Positions 1 to 7,843 of a stretch of DNA of 64,000 nt are shown in pieces. Where the stretch lies: assembly GCF_000385335.1 (NCBI RefSeq), contig NZ_ARWA01000001.1, positions 2,806,001-2,870,000 on the forward strand, in the 5' to 3' direction. The position numbers were made by a program, and so were the translations under genes. Below the pieces are notes generated by a model. It saw only the letters and a list, made by a program, of their open reading frames with translations, had not been told where the DNA came from and did not search any database. The stretch's first letter is position 1. Each line of letters opens with the position of its first letter. The stretch is from Methyloferula stellata AR4 (GTDB taxonomy: Bacteria > Pseudomonadota > Alphaproteobacteria > Rhizobiales > Beijerinckiaceae).

Positions 1-1
1 T

Positions 2-529
2 TTCACGGTCCTGATTGGCGGGACCGGCTTTGCGGCGCTTTTATCCTTCATCTACCTTCCGTGGCCGTTGGCAATCGCATCGACCTGGCTCAATTTCCTG
101 ATGATCGCCGGAGCAGACGTCGATGCGCGGACCTTCTTATTGCCCGACGCCGTCACCTATGGTGCGATTGTTTCGGGAATTGTCGCCGCGCCGCTTCTCG
201 ATGTCGTGGATCCTTTGCGGGCGATAGGTCTGGCGATTCTGCGTGCCGGAGGCATGGGTCTTTTGCTGATCCTGCTGCGCCACTCCTATGCGCGCCTTCG
301 AAAGACTGAGGGCTTGGGTCTCGGCGACGTCAAGCTCGCGGCGGCGGTGGGCGCTTGGCTACCCGTCGAGACTATCCCCATGTGTTTTGGCTTGGCGACG
401 ACGGCGGCATTGGTGTTTGTCTTGATCCGGGGACGCAAGCAAAAGCTCGACGAGCTGAAACTGCCGTTCGGCGCCTTTTTGTGTCCGGCCTTATGGCTCG
501 TCTTCTTCGTCACCTCATTGCCGCGCTGA
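2..529 (+). CDS. Prepilin peptidase (A24 family), 5' truncated by window edge
   Basis: The frame is open from the first bases of the window, so the start lies outside. The visible part is hydrophobic with several membrane segments. It carries the two aspartate motifs of type IV prepilin peptidases: D-A-R followed by L-P-D near the beginning, and G-L-G-D-V-K-L followed by A-A-A-V-G-A-W-L near the middle. Family enzymes cleave, and in long forms also N-methylate, prepilin or pseudopilin leaders at the inner membrane. Whether the N-terminal methylase-type domain is present cannot be seen. The next gene starts 30 bases downstream on the same strand, but its product gives no clear pilus link. A short CpaA-like form is the main alternative. 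Confidence 0.75.
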   Translation, partial: FTVLIGGTGFAALLSFIYLPWPLAIASTWLNFLMIAGADVDARTFLLPDAVTYGAIVSGIVAAPLLDVVDPLRAIGLAILRAGGMGLLLILLRHSYARLRKTEGLGLGDVKLAAAVGAWLPVETIPMCFGLATTAALVFVLIRGRKQKLDELKLPFGAFLCPALWLVFFVTSLPR

Positions 530-558
530 ACCGGGCTTCGAAATTTCGGAGATAGGCA

Positions 559-1653
559 TTGCCTCATCTTGCCCAAATCATCCTCTTGACCGGCGCCTTC
601 GCCGCGGGTTCAGGCGCCGATGCCGCGACTTTGACGACCCGTCTCACCGGCAAAGGGACGATGATCGTCCTCAAAGGCGATATTGCACGAGAGGATTCCG
701 AATCCCTTGCAAGGCTGATCCAGGCGGCACATGAGGAAGGCCATATCATACGCGGTCTTCAACTCGACTCCCCGGGCGGCAGCCTTCTCGGCGGTGTCAA
801 TCTCGCGCGTTTCATCCGCGATCATGCCGATCTGTCGGCGACGGTTGCCTCTGGAGCGACCTGTGCATCGGCTTGCTTCGTCGTCTTTGCTGCCGGTCAT
901 GAGAAATTCGCTGCCTTTGACAGCTTTGTAGGCGTTCACGGTGTGGCGGATAGATCGGGCCAGATGACCGGGGAGACCGAAGCGGCGACGCTTGCGATGG
1001 CGGGGCTTTGCCGGGATCTGGGCGTGCCAGCAAGCATCACGGAAAAGCTGATCGCGACGCCGGCCGACGAAATCGTTTGGCTCTCTTCGGAAGACTTGCG
1101 ATCCATGGGCACGACCATGATCGGGCGTCCGGTTCAATCGCCGAAAGCTAGGCAGCGGGAGACGGCTCCGGGACGACAGGATCAGCAGGCGAGCGAGCTC
1201 AGAGTCGGGCCTTTGTCCAAGCCGCAATCGGATCTGGTCAAACTTGCTCTCGCTGCGGCTAAAGAGGCCAATTACACGACAGCCATCAAGCTCTGGCGGA
1301 TCTTGGCCGCGCAAGGCCACGCACCCTCGCAATATAATCTCGGCCAAATGTATTATGCCGGGCAGAGCGTTCCGCAAGATTTCACCGAGGCTGTCAAATG
1401 GTATGAGAAGGCCGCCGACAAAGGCGTCGCGAATGCACAGCTCAGTCTCGGCCTTGCCTATGCGCTGGGTCGCGGCCTGCGCCAGGATCTGCCGAAAGCT
1501 TATAAATGGCTGAAGCTCGCCACCGAAAGTTTCGCCGACGGGCACGACCGTGAACAAGCTTTGAAGGCGCATGCCTTGATCGCGGCACGCATGACACCTG
1601 ATGAAGTCGCCGAAGCGGAAAAGGAAACGCGCGACTGGACCAGATCACCTTAG
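559..1653 (+). CDS. Secreted ClpP/SppA-like protease-fold protein with Sel1 repeats
   Basis: The 364-residue product starts at a TTG preceded by a GGAG-type ribosome site. Residues 1 to about 23 look like a signal peptide. Residues about 30-190 resemble the crotonase/ClpP-like fold of predicted periplasmic proteins: an S-P-G-G turn at 71-74, a candidate nucleophile Ser104 in an A-S-A-C context, and a candidate His127. Residues about 225-330 contain Sel1-type repeats with the N-L-G-x-M-Y-x-x-G pattern, usually a protein-protein interaction scaffold. A periplasmic location is inferred. The substrate is unknown, and proteolytic activity is not proven by the motif alone because many relatives are uncharacterised. 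Confidence 0.7.
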   Translation: MPHLAQIILLTGAFAAGSGADAATLTTRLTGKGTMIVLKGDIAREDSESLARLIQAAHEEGHIIRGLQLDSPGGSLLGGVNLARFIRDHADLSATVASGATCASACFVVFAAGHEKFAAFDSFVGVHGVADRSGQMTGETEAATLAMAGLCRDLGVPASITEKLIATPADEIVWLSSEDLRSMGTTMIGRPVQSPKARQRETAPGRQDQQASELRVGPLSKPQSDLVKLALAAAKEANYTTAIKLWRILAAQGHAPSQYNLGQMYYAGQSVPQDFTEAVKWYEKAADKGVANAQLSLGLAYALGRGLRQDLPKAYKWLKLATESFADGHDREQALKAHALIAARMTPDEVAEAEKETRDWTRSP

Positions 1654-2266
1654 AGCATCGACGCACAACTTGAACCGGGCCCTGCTTTTTGTCTTTATCG
1701 ACGCATCAGAAGACTCCCGAAACCGGTTCGCAGCTTTGGTTCGATGTCTTCGTGCATTGAATCAGGCGCGAGAAGCTCATGATCAGCCGTTGATTTGCAT
1801 GGCGCGCCAATTGTGCACGAAACCACGAACACCAACACGTCTGAATGACGTCACCTGGAGATACCAGCCAGCGACCGCAAGGGCGTTGGGCTCTCAAATT
1901 TCCATAGGTTCGTGCGACGAGCGATGCGGGGCAGGGACATCCCTCGACAGTCAGCTCAGAAAAAAGCTTAACATCGCGTACATCGATCGGGTGAAGTCGC
2001 CTCGCTTAAGGCACCGCGCAAAATTTACCGCAGCCTTACGACACACGATCCTTGCCGACTCTTCGTCGCCACCCAAGATCAAGACGCTCATCGGGCGATA
2101 GCCGTACTTGTACTTACGCGGTCGCGTCATAATCATTCACAAAAATAATTTGTCCGCTGGCGAGCCAGACTTTCTAAAACTGTCCCGAATTTCCTAAGCG
2201 GCTGGTATTGATAGCGGCGTACGCATCCAATGCGCCGCATAATTTAGCTTTCTCCTGGGGGCTAGT
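1654..2266. other. Intergenic region before the gas vesicle cluster
   Basis: This gap of about 610 bases has no frame I would call a gene. It begins with a TAGAGCATCGACGC stretch that looks like a worn palindromic dispersed repeat. At 1801 it contains a 13-base sequence, GGCGCGCCAATTG, repeated just after the gas vesicle cluster at 13598 with similar flanking bases. A short minus-strand frame (1951-2136) has no ribosome site and no recognisable product. A small stem (GCGGC at 2214-2218 against GCCGC at 2234-2238) lies in the probable leader of the regulator gene. Confidence 0.5.
1801..1848 (+). repeat. Left copy of imperfect direct repeat flanking the gas vesicle cluster
   Basis: GGCGCGCCAATTG, then after a short gap GAACACC and a CGTCT-AAT stretch, matches the copy at 13598 in the same order and direction. 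The two copies lie just outside the first and last genes of the cluster. The gap lengths differ (13 versus 9 bases), so the copies are imperfect. Confidence 0.4.
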
Positions 2267-3670
2267 TTGACCCAACGATACCCCGTTGTTCTGGTCATCG
2301 ACGATGATCAGAATATGCGATGGGCCATGCGGACCATCTTGATCAATGTCGGGTTCGGCGTCGTTGAAGCCGAAGCTGGCGAAGCCGGCCTCGAAATAGC
2401 AACCCGGTGCCGACCGCATACGGTTTTACTGGATGTGCGGCTGCCCGAGATCACCGGTGGTGAGGTGTTGAGGCGGCTCCGGCGTTTGGACCCGGATTTG
2501 CCGGTCATCATGGTGAGCGCCTATGGAAGTATTTCCGGCGCGGTCGATTTGATGCGCGACGGCGCTTTTGATTTCATCTCGAAGCCTTTTCGGGACGAGC
2601 TTCTCGTGGATACCGTACGGCGCGCGGTCGCGCGGCGATCAATCACGCACCCCATGTCCCACCCGACTGCAAACGTCCGCGCCAGCATTACCGCGACTAT
2701 GGGGAAAAGCTCCGGCATACTGAAGCTCGCTGATCAGATCGAAGCCGTCGTCTCCACCGATTATTCCGTCGTCATTTATGGTGAGACGGGCGTTGGCAAG
2801 GAAGTCGTTGCCCATAGTCTCCATCAATATGGACCGCGTGCGGCTCAACCATTCGTTGTCATGGATTGCGGCGCAATCACGGAAACCCTTGTCGACAGCG
2901 AGTTCTTCGGCCACGAGAAGGGCGCCTACACGGGTGCAAATGGCCGCCACCACGGCTGCTTTGAAGTCGCCGCGAACGGAGGGACGATCTTTCTTGACGA
3001 GGTCGGAAACCTCCCCCGGAATGGACAAAAGGCTCTATTGAGAACCCTCGAAGAACACACCATTCGAAGGGTCGGTGGAACAGAATCCATCAAACTCGAC
3101 GTGCGCGTCATAGCCGCTACGAATGACAATCTTAGGGAACAAGTCCAAGCTGGCAGCTTTCGCGAGGATCTTTTGTTCCGATTGGCGGAATATGTCATCA
3201 TAATTCCACCGTTGCGCTCGAGGCCGGAGGATATTCCTTTTCTTGCGCAACGCTTCTTAATGCAGGCTCGCAAAGCCTTGGGGCGGTCTCAGATCGAAAT
3301 CGTGCCCGCTGTGTTCGATCTGCTCTGTACTTATCAATGGCCGGGAAATGTCCGCGAACTGCGCAGCATCATGCGGCGAGCAGCTCTCACGACGTCGGGT
3401 ATGGTGACGCCAGATGACTTAGCCAATGGCCTCGGCGACAGCATGCCCGTCTTACCCTCTCAGACAGCAGCCGGCCAGCCCACCTTGCGTCTTCGAGTCC
3501 GCGGTCAAATTCGCGCGATAGAGCGTGATGCTGTGTTCGATGCGCTCAAGCAGGCGGGAGGCAACAAGGCTGAAGCAGCCCGCCTCCTTGGGATCGACTA
3601 CAAGACCTATCGTACGAAGTTGAAAATATTTGCAGAGCAGGATGGAGCAGCTGCCGATGGACGAAGTTGA
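2267..3670 (+). CDS. NtrC-family sigma54 response regulator of the gas vesicle cluster
   Basis: The 467-residue product has the three-domain NtrC layout. The receiver domain (about 7-120) has acidic residues D12-D14, phosphoacceptor D56 and a K in the S-K-P-F context. The central AAA+ sigma54 domain has Walker A G-E-T-G-V-G-K at 172-178 and a GAYTGA loop at 219-224, a common variant of GAFTGA. A C-terminal Fis-type helix-turn-helix ends the protein. The start is TTG behind a CTGGGGGC stretch. It should bind enhancer sites when phosphorylated and drive sigma54 promoters, and one such promoter lies upstream of gvpA. No histidine kinase is visible nearby. Gas vesicle regulators called Gvr exist in Serratia, but orthology is not established here. 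Confidence 0.9.
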   Translation: MTQRYPVVLVIDDDQNMRWAMRTILINVGFGVVEAEAGEAGLEIATRCRPHTVLLDVRLPEITGGEVLRRLRRLDPDLPVIMVSAYGSISGAVDLMRDGAFDFISKPFRDELLVDTVRRAVARRSITHPMSHPTANVRASITATMGKSSGILKLADQIEAVVSTDYSVVIYGETGVGKEVVAHSLHQYGPRAAQPFVVMDCGAITETLVDSEFFGHEKGAYTGANGRHHGCFEVAANGGTIFLDEVGNLPRNGQKALLRTLEEHTIRRVGGTESIKLDVRVIAATNDNLREQVQAGSFREDLLFRLAEYVIIIPPLRSRPEDIPFLAQRFLMQARKALGRSQIEIVPAVFDLLCTYQWPGNVRELRSIMRRAALTTSGMVTPDDLANGLGDSMPVLPSQTAAGQPTLRLRVRGQIRAIERDAVFDALKQAGGNKAEAARLLGIDYKTYRTKLKIFAEQDGAAADGRS

Positions 3671-4499
3671 GCCGCTTTCGCGACGCGACGATCGCGCCCA
3701 TTCATCCGCCTTCACGAGCGAGAATGTGATCTGTCTTTTTGCCTTCGCAGAACACTCTCATGCACTCGAATGGCGTCTGCCTAATATCGCGATAGAGCAG
3801 CAGCTTATACTGCACCGCGTAGGACGTGTCGCGGCGCTTGTCGGCGTCGTTCCGAGCACAGACTATTGTGGCGCCGACGCCGAACACCATTTGGCCGACG
3901 TCGCTTGGCTTGCACCCCGTGCTCGCCGTCATGCCGAACTCGTGGAGTGGATGGCACAATGGTCGGCGGTCTTTCCGGCCCCATTCGGAACGATTTACAT
4001 GGGCCTCCCCAGTTTGACCGCGTTTATGGATGCGCATGAGGCCACGATCGCCACCTTCCTGCGATCGGTCGCGGGCAAGGAGGAATGGGAGCTGAGGGCG
4101 ACCGCTCAATTCGATGACCCAGAGACCTTGGACCAATTGGCATGTAGCGCTTGGCCGGACTGGCGAACCCTATCGAAGGGTGCGCGCTACATGCGGCTCT
4201 GCCGGGATAAAAGCGCTATCTTCGAGTTCGGCCGGACCCAAGCCGCCGCGTTTGCTCACAACTTTGTTGCAGAGCTTGGACAATTCGCAAGTGACTTGAA
4301 ACCGCTTGGCCTCACCTGCTCAGCCGATCCGCGCGGGAGCGCTTCTCTCGCACGTTATGCCCTTCTCGTGGACAAGGCGAACATCGCTGCCATTAGAGAA
4401 CGCATACACCAAATCGTCCCGATAGCATCGCGACAACATCTTACGATGACTTTATTAGGACCGTGGCCACCGTTCAGTTTTCGACCGGATTTGAAATAG
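3657..4499 (+). CDS. gvpF: Gas vesicle protein GvpF/GvpL family (first copy)
   Basis: The product is about 280 residues with the GvpL/GvpF layout: an N-terminal beta-rich half, then the region with F-G-T-I-Y and a C-terminal end in L-L-G-P-W-P-P-F-S-F. That G-P-W-P-P-F/H-x-F ending is shared with the second copy at 7844. GvpF/L proteins are minor accessory proteins thought to help nucleate the vesicle and to contact GvpA. The start chosen is the ATG at 3657, which has a GGAG nine bases upstream and overlaps the regulator gene by 14 bases. An ATG at 3642 and a TTG at 3630 are alternatives. The overlap suggests co-transcription with the regulator. Confidence 0.85.
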   Translation: MDEVEPLSRRDDRAHSSAFTSENVICLFAFAEHSHALEWRLPNIAIEQQLILHRVGRVAALVGVVPSTDYCGADAEHHLADVAWLAPRARRHAELVEWMAQWSAVFPAPFGTIYMGLPSLTAFMDAHEATIATFLRSVAGKEEWELRATAQFDDPETLDQLACSAWPDWRTLSKGARYMRLCRDKSAIFEFGRTQAAAFAHNFVAELGQFASDLKPLGLTCSADPRGSASLARYALLVDKANIAAIRERIHQIVPIASRQHLTMTLLGPWPPFSFRPDLK

Positions 4500-4608
4500 C
4501 CGCGTGAGGCTTCATTTTCATTCCAAGTCCACCCGCCGCATTCGTAGGATGAGCTAACAGACGCAACAATATATGTGCATTTGACGGCGGTGCTTTTTTT
4601 AAAATCAA

Positions 4609-4619
4609 TTCAAGTTGAA
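4609..4619. promoter_or_regulatory. TTCAAGTTGAA palindrome, possible activator site
   Basis: TTCAA-G-TTGAA is a perfect inverted repeat around one base, about 154 bases upstream of the -24 element of the gvpA promoter. That is a typical distance for an NtrC-type enhancer site. The same core (TTCAA-N-TTGAA) recurs at 7692-7702 before the second gvpF. The binding role is inferred. Confidence 0.35.
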
Positions 4620-4717
4620 ACGATTACAGGTGACGGCGAAGGGAATATGACCCGCGCCTTCGGGGTTGCCCGCCCGCCTTTCCTTGACGGCACCGCGAAG
4701 CTTCATCCTGCGTGCGC

Positions 4718-4747
4718 TGTTAAGTGCAGGATATAGCGCACTTATCA
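4718..4747. promoter_or_regulatory. Dyad TGTTAAGTGC-N10-GCACTTATCA upstream of gvpA
   Basis: The ten-base arms match at nine of ten positions around a ten-base spacer. A second, overlapping repeat (GTGCGCT at 4712 and AGCGCAC at 4735) shares the spacer. The right arm ends 25 bases before the sigma54 -24 element, so it could be a proximal activator site or an operator. Confidence 0.4.
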
Positions 4748-4772
4748 GGAATCCTCTCGACGCATCTCCGGT

Positions 4773-4788
4773 TGGCTTCGTTCTTGCG
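4773..4788 (+). promoter_or_regulatory. Sigma54 (-24/-12) promoter for gvpA
   Basis: TGGCTTCGTTCTTGCG matches the sigma54 consensus TGGC-N7-TTGC exactly at the eight most conserved bases with correct spacing. Transcription would begin near 4799, giving a leader of about 68 bases before gvpA. The sigma54 activator at 2267 makes this reading more likely. Confidence 0.65.
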
Positions 4789-4866
4789 CTTCGGGATGTA
4801 GCCGAACGAGCGTCGACTTGTTTCGGCATTGACCAAGAGCTCAAGGTGTTCACCAAGGAGAACCTC

Positions 4867-5085
4867 ATGGCACGCGTACAAAAGTCCACCGACTCGTCGA
4901 GCCTCGCCGAAGTCGTTGATCGGATCCTCGACAAAGGCATAGTGATCGATGCATGGGTCAAGATCTCACTCGTCGGAATTGAACTGATCACGATCGAAGC
5001 TCGTGTCGTGGTGGCCTCCGTCGAGACCTATCTCAAATATGCCGAAGCCGTTGGCCTCACCTCCTCAGCCGCCGCACCAGCGTAA
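4867..5085 (+). CDS. gvpA: Gas vesicle structural protein GvpA
   Basis: The 72-residue product is the main rib-forming shell protein of gas vesicles. It shows the family signature: [19 protein letters not shown], then [31 protein letters not shown]. The amphipathic helix-strand-strand-helix unit assembles into the gas-permeable wall. The ATG at 4867 has an AAGGAG site about nine bases upstream, and the length matches the family (about 70 residues). It is the only gvpA in the window. Related GvpS and GvpJ domains are encoded downstream. Confidence 0.97.
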   Translation: MARVQKSTDSSSLAEVVDRILDKGIVIDAWVKISLVGIELITIEARVVVASVETYLKYAEAVGLTSSAAAPA

Positions 5086-5166
5086 CGCGGTATCCAGAAT
5101 GCCGGGAGGGCGAAGACCTCCCACTTCGCGCTCCCGGCAGCCAAGCATCTGAAACGGAGAACGAGA

Positions 5167-5889
5167 ATGGCAAAAATGGCGGAAGGCATGGCACGTATGG
5201 CGAGCGGAATCGCATCGGATCGCAAGCATCGCAGTGAGTTAGCGACGGAAATCAAGGCCATAACAAGAAGCCGCTGCGTGGATGTCCATTCATTTCTCAA
5301 AGGTTTGAAGACATCGCGCACTAAAGTCAGCCGCGAGCGGATGGCGGATGCGGCGAAGATGGTGCGTGCGCGGCACAATGAAGTTCATGTGTGGCTGGGC
5401 GACCTGAAGATGTCGCGCGGCAAGGCTGCGACCGAGCAGAGAAAGCAAGCACACGTAATAAATATCGCTCGCCGGAAAGACGTGAAGGCACTCCTAAGTG
5501 CCTTTGCTAAAGACGGAAAGGAGCGCAAGAAGCACTTCCAGGAAAGTGCGGCTGCCTTCGTAAAGGACCTGGCCACTGGCGTTGCATCGCTTCTCGATAG
5601 TTTCGACGTGCAAGACAACGATCGTGCGAAGGCCACCCACGAAAAGCTGGCCTCCTATGCTGCCGAGCGGCGTGAAGCGGAGGCGGCCTGGCACGCAAGT
5701 CCGGAAGCCGCCCACCGGCCAAGTCAGCCGGCCGCGCCAACGGCGGCTCATGACGCAAAGGGGCACTCGTCGCCAGGCGCTCCTGGTGACCCGCATTTCT
5801 CTGCTCAACCCATGGACGTAAGCACTCAGCCAAGTAAGCGCCCATTTGTCAATTTGGGTCATCGCGGATCAAAAGGAGAGTCAAAATGA
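5167..5889 (+). CDS. gvpC: GvpC-like gas vesicle surface protein with five 33-residue repeats
   Basis: The 240-residue product lies between gvpA and gvpN, where gvpC sits in other clusters. Residues 1-165 divide exactly into five 33-residue units with no gaps. In units 2-5, position 7 is V, 10 is F/W/L, 11 is L and 14 is L/F. A basic stretch follows, then an alanine-rich segment. A 33-residue helical repeat is the hallmark of cyanobacterial GvpC, which clamps the outside of the vesicle ribs and sets its strength. Residues 166-240 form a Pro/Ala/His-rich, probably disordered tail. The gene overlaps gvpN in an ATGA. The GvpC assignment is inferred from repeat period and position, not sequence identity. 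Confidence 0.75.
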   Translation: MAKMAEGMARMASGIASDRKHRSELATEIKAITRSRCVDVHSFLKGLKTSRTKVSRERMADAAKMVRARHNEVHVWLGDLKMSRGKAATEQRKQAHVINIARRKDVKALLSAFAKDGKERKKHFQESAAAFVKDLATGVASLLDSFDVQDNDRAKATHEKLASYAAERREAEAAWHASPEAAHRPSQPAAPTAAHDAKGHSSPGAPGDPHFSAQPMDVSTQPSKRPFVNLGHRGSKGESK

Positions 5890-6920
5890 GTGCTCTTGCA
5901 TTAGCAAGCCTCGATGCGGGCGCCGATGAGGCGGCGGTTGAGGTCGATGGCTCGATAGCTTTGGGGCCGAGCAACTCTTTCGTGACCTCGCCGGCGGTTC
6001 AAGAAATTACCGAACGCGCTCTCGCCTATTTGCAAGCAGGCTATGCGGTACATTTCTCCGGACCTGCAGGGACGGGTAAGACGACACTCGCATTCCACGT
6101 TGCCGCTCAACTTGGGCGCCCGATGATCCTCCTGCATGGCGATCACGAATTCGGCAGTTCCGATCTGATTGGTCGCGAGAGCGGCTATCATAAGTCGCGC
6201 GTCGTCGACAATTATATCGCTTCGGTCGTCAAGCTTGAAGAAGAAGGCCGCGCGCTTTGGATTGATAATCGCATAACGACCGCGTGCCGGCTCGGACACT
6301 CGATCATTTACGATGAGTTCAATCGCAGTAAACCCGAAGCCAATAATCCATTTTTGAGTATCTTGTCGGAGGGTGTTCTCAACGTACCGGGATTGCATGG
6401 TCGCGGCGAAGGCTACGTCAACGTTCATCCCCGCTTTCGCGCCATCTTCACGTCGAACCCGGCTGAATACGCGGGTGTCTACCGCACCCAAGATGCTTTG
6501 CTCGACCGTATGATCACGCTGCATCTTGGTCACTACGACAGAGATACGGAAATCGCCATTACTGCCAGCAAATCAGGCATCGATCCGGAACGTGCAACAC
6601 GGATTGTAGATGTGGTGAGGCTATGCCGGTCTGAGGGAAAAGATCCGCATTACCCAACTTTACGCGCGTCAATCGCGATCGCTCGCGTGCTTGCTGCGCG
6701 AGGCGGTGAAGCGAGCCTCCGCAACCCCGTCTTTCTCTGGGTCTGCCAGGACATTCTCGGGCAGACGGCCGCGAATGGAAAGAGAGATGGCGAGGAATCT
6801 TCGGCCTTCGTCGAGCTTCTTCTGAAGCGCTTGGAGTTCGCCCCTAGTGGCAGGGTAGTCATGCCATCTTCCCCGCTGCCTGAACGTCAGACGGCCGCGC
6901 ACGCCAATGGAGGCAATTGA
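5886..6920 (+). CDS. gvpN: Gas vesicle AAA+ ATPase GvpN
   Basis: The 344-residue MoxR-type AAA+ ATPase has Walker A G-P-A-G-T-G-K-T at 59-66, Walker B I-I-Y-D-E-F-N-R-S and sensor-like F-T-S-N-P-A-E-Y. These are the usual GvpN signatures. GvpN is needed for normal vesicle enlargement, probably by remodelling GvpA or GvpC assemblies. Its ATG overlaps the stop of the preceding gene, and its own stop overlaps the next start (TGACG at 6917), so the three are likely translationally coupled. Confidence 0.95.
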   Translation: MSALALASLDAGADEAAVEVDGSIALGPSNSFVTSPAVQEITERALAYLQAGYAVHFSGPAGTGKTTLAFHVAAQLGRPMILLHGDHEFGSSDLIGRESGYHKSRVVDNYIASVVKLEEEGRALWIDNRITTACRLGHSIIYDEFNRSKPEANNPFLSILSEGVLNVPGLHGRGEGYVNVHPRFRAIFTSNPAEYAGVYRTQDALLDRMITLHLGHYDRDTEIAITASKSGIDPERATRIVDVVRLCRSEGKDPHYPTLRASIAIARVLAARGGEASLRNPVFLWVCQDILGQTAANGKRDGEESSAFVELLLKRLEFAPSGRVVMPSSPLPERQTAAHANGGN

Positions 6921-7246
6921 CGATGTCGGCATATGGACGGCCTGTAAAGGGACTTTCCGATCTGCGAACGCTGACCGGGCGCTCGGACACGCAAATTCCC
7001 GCTCATAAGGCTTATCTTAGGATCAGTTTTCTAGAACTCGAGCGCGCGCGGCGCAAGCTTGAGTTGCGCGCGGCCGGCGATCGCTTGGATACTATTCACG
7101 CGCGCTTTCGCGAGATCGATGCCGAAGTCGCCGATATTCTCGCAAGCCTGAACGGTACAGCGCCGCGCGCCCATGCGCTCGAAGCGCGGCATCGTTCGCC
7201 CGTCGGCCGACATCCGGTTAAGCGGCAATTTCAAATATCCTACTAA
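6917..7246 (+). CDS. Small coiled-coil gas vesicle cluster protein, GvpV-like
   Basis: The 109-residue product has a strongly helical, charged centre (H-K-A-Y-L-R-I-S-F-L-E-L-E-R-A-R-R, then R-F-R-E-I-D-A-E-V-A-D-I-L) and a basic tail. It directly follows gvpN, the place of gvpV in proteobacterial clusters such as that of Serratia. The core pattern resembles what I remember of GvpV-type proteins, but I cannot align it. An internal ATG two codons in (MSAYG) is an equally good start. Its function is unknown. Confidence 0.55.
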   Translation: MTMSAYGRPVKGLSDLRTLTGRSDTQIPAHKAYLRISFLELERARRKLELRAAGDRLDTIHARFREIDAEVADILASLNGTAPRAHALEARHRSPVGRHPVKRQFQISY

Positions 7247-7307
7247 ATGCCGGCGCGATAGCGCCGGGCCAAGACCAATCAACCGTTCGGTTTAGGGAGA
7301 CTATCGA

Positions 7308-7679
7308 ATGTTACCGAAGAATGAACATCCCGCACATGGTCCGCATCATCAACAAAAGGCGCCGATGATTAAAGTGGCTCCGGCAGCGCATCAGGTGACA
7401 ACGCTTACAGGCGGGGTCTCTGCAGCCCGGGCCGCGGTGCAGCAGTTTCTCGCGACAGAACTAGGGGCACGCGAGATCCGCATCACCAAGATTGCGCCGC
7501 AAGATCATGGCTTGGACGGATGGGCCGCGGAGGCTGAAATCCTCGTGCCAAATCTCGAGGTCAAGATGCTCGGACTTCCACTGACGCAGGAAGTCCTTGA
7601 ATGCGAGCATTATGCGATCGAACTTGAACCGGATCTGAGCGTCAGATCCTACGGGCATCTTGGTCCGGAGAGCGACTAA
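7308..7679 (+). CDS. GvpO-like gas vesicle protein
   Basis: The product has 123 residues. After a His-rich lead (1-20), the region 30-120 shows the GvpO-type pattern: a short helix, a strand with I-T-K-I, then G-W-A-A-E-A-E-I-L-V-P-N, E-H-Y-A-I-E-L and a final S-Y-G-H-L. GvpO proteins are small accessory or regulatory factors of gas vesicle formation, partly found in the vesicle. The ATG follows a GGGAGAC ribosome site. The GvpO call rests on pattern only. A cluster-specific unknown protein is the alternative. Confidence 0.55.
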   Translation: MLPKNEHPAHGPHHQQKAPMIKVAPAAHQVTTLTGGVSAARAAVQQFLATELGAREIRITKIAPQDHGLDGWAAEAEILVPNLEVKMLGLPLTQEVLECEHYAIELEPDLSVRSYGHLGPESD

Positions 7680-7689
7680 AGGGAAGATC

Positions 7690-7704
7690 GCTTCAACTTG
7701 AAGC
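7690..7704. promoter_or_regulatory. Perfect palindrome before the second gvpF
   Basis: GCTTCAACTTGAAGC has seven-base arms around one base, which is too tight for an RNA hairpin, and no T run follows. It shares the TTCAA-N-TTGAA core with the site at 4609. It lies just after the GvpO-like gene and about 140 bases before gvpF/L. I found no sigma54 promoter between it and that gene. Confidence 0.3.
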
Positions 7705-7843
7705 AAATCTCACTCCCTTTCGTTTCGATTATAGCGTCAACTGGACGAGATGATCTGGCCCTTCCGAAGGTCACGATCGTAATTATAGAGAGCAGCTCGG
7801 AACATTTCCGCAAAACGTATGATGTGGTGTCGGAGGGTGGTTC

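Larger units (their letters stand above)
4500..4866 (+). promoter_or_regulatory. gvpA upstream regulatory region
   Basis: This non-coding stretch of about 370 bases separates the regulator-gvpF pair from gvpA. It contains an 11-base palindrome (4609-4619), a long dyad (4718-4747) and a sigma54-type promoter (4773-4788). A run of seven T residues occurs near 4594. A frame open through part of it joins gvpA but lacks a plausible start, and the promoter sits inside it, so I treat it as untranslated. Confidence 0.6.

Noticed and set aside
610-1572. Long minus-strand frame opposite the ClpP-like gene
   Set aside because: The plus-strand product has a signal peptide, protease-fold motifs and Sel1 repeats. 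The opposite frame has no recognisable domain and is a GC-rich shadow.
1601-2136. Two frames (plus 1601-2101, minus 1951-2136) in the first intergenic region
   Set aside because: Neither has a ribosome site or a recognisable product. The plus frame overlaps the previous gene, and the region looks like worn repeats.
4666-4866. N-terminal extension of gvpA
   Set aside because: GvpA is normally about 70 residues, a strong ribosome site lies at 4853, and the sigma54 promoter would fall inside the extension.
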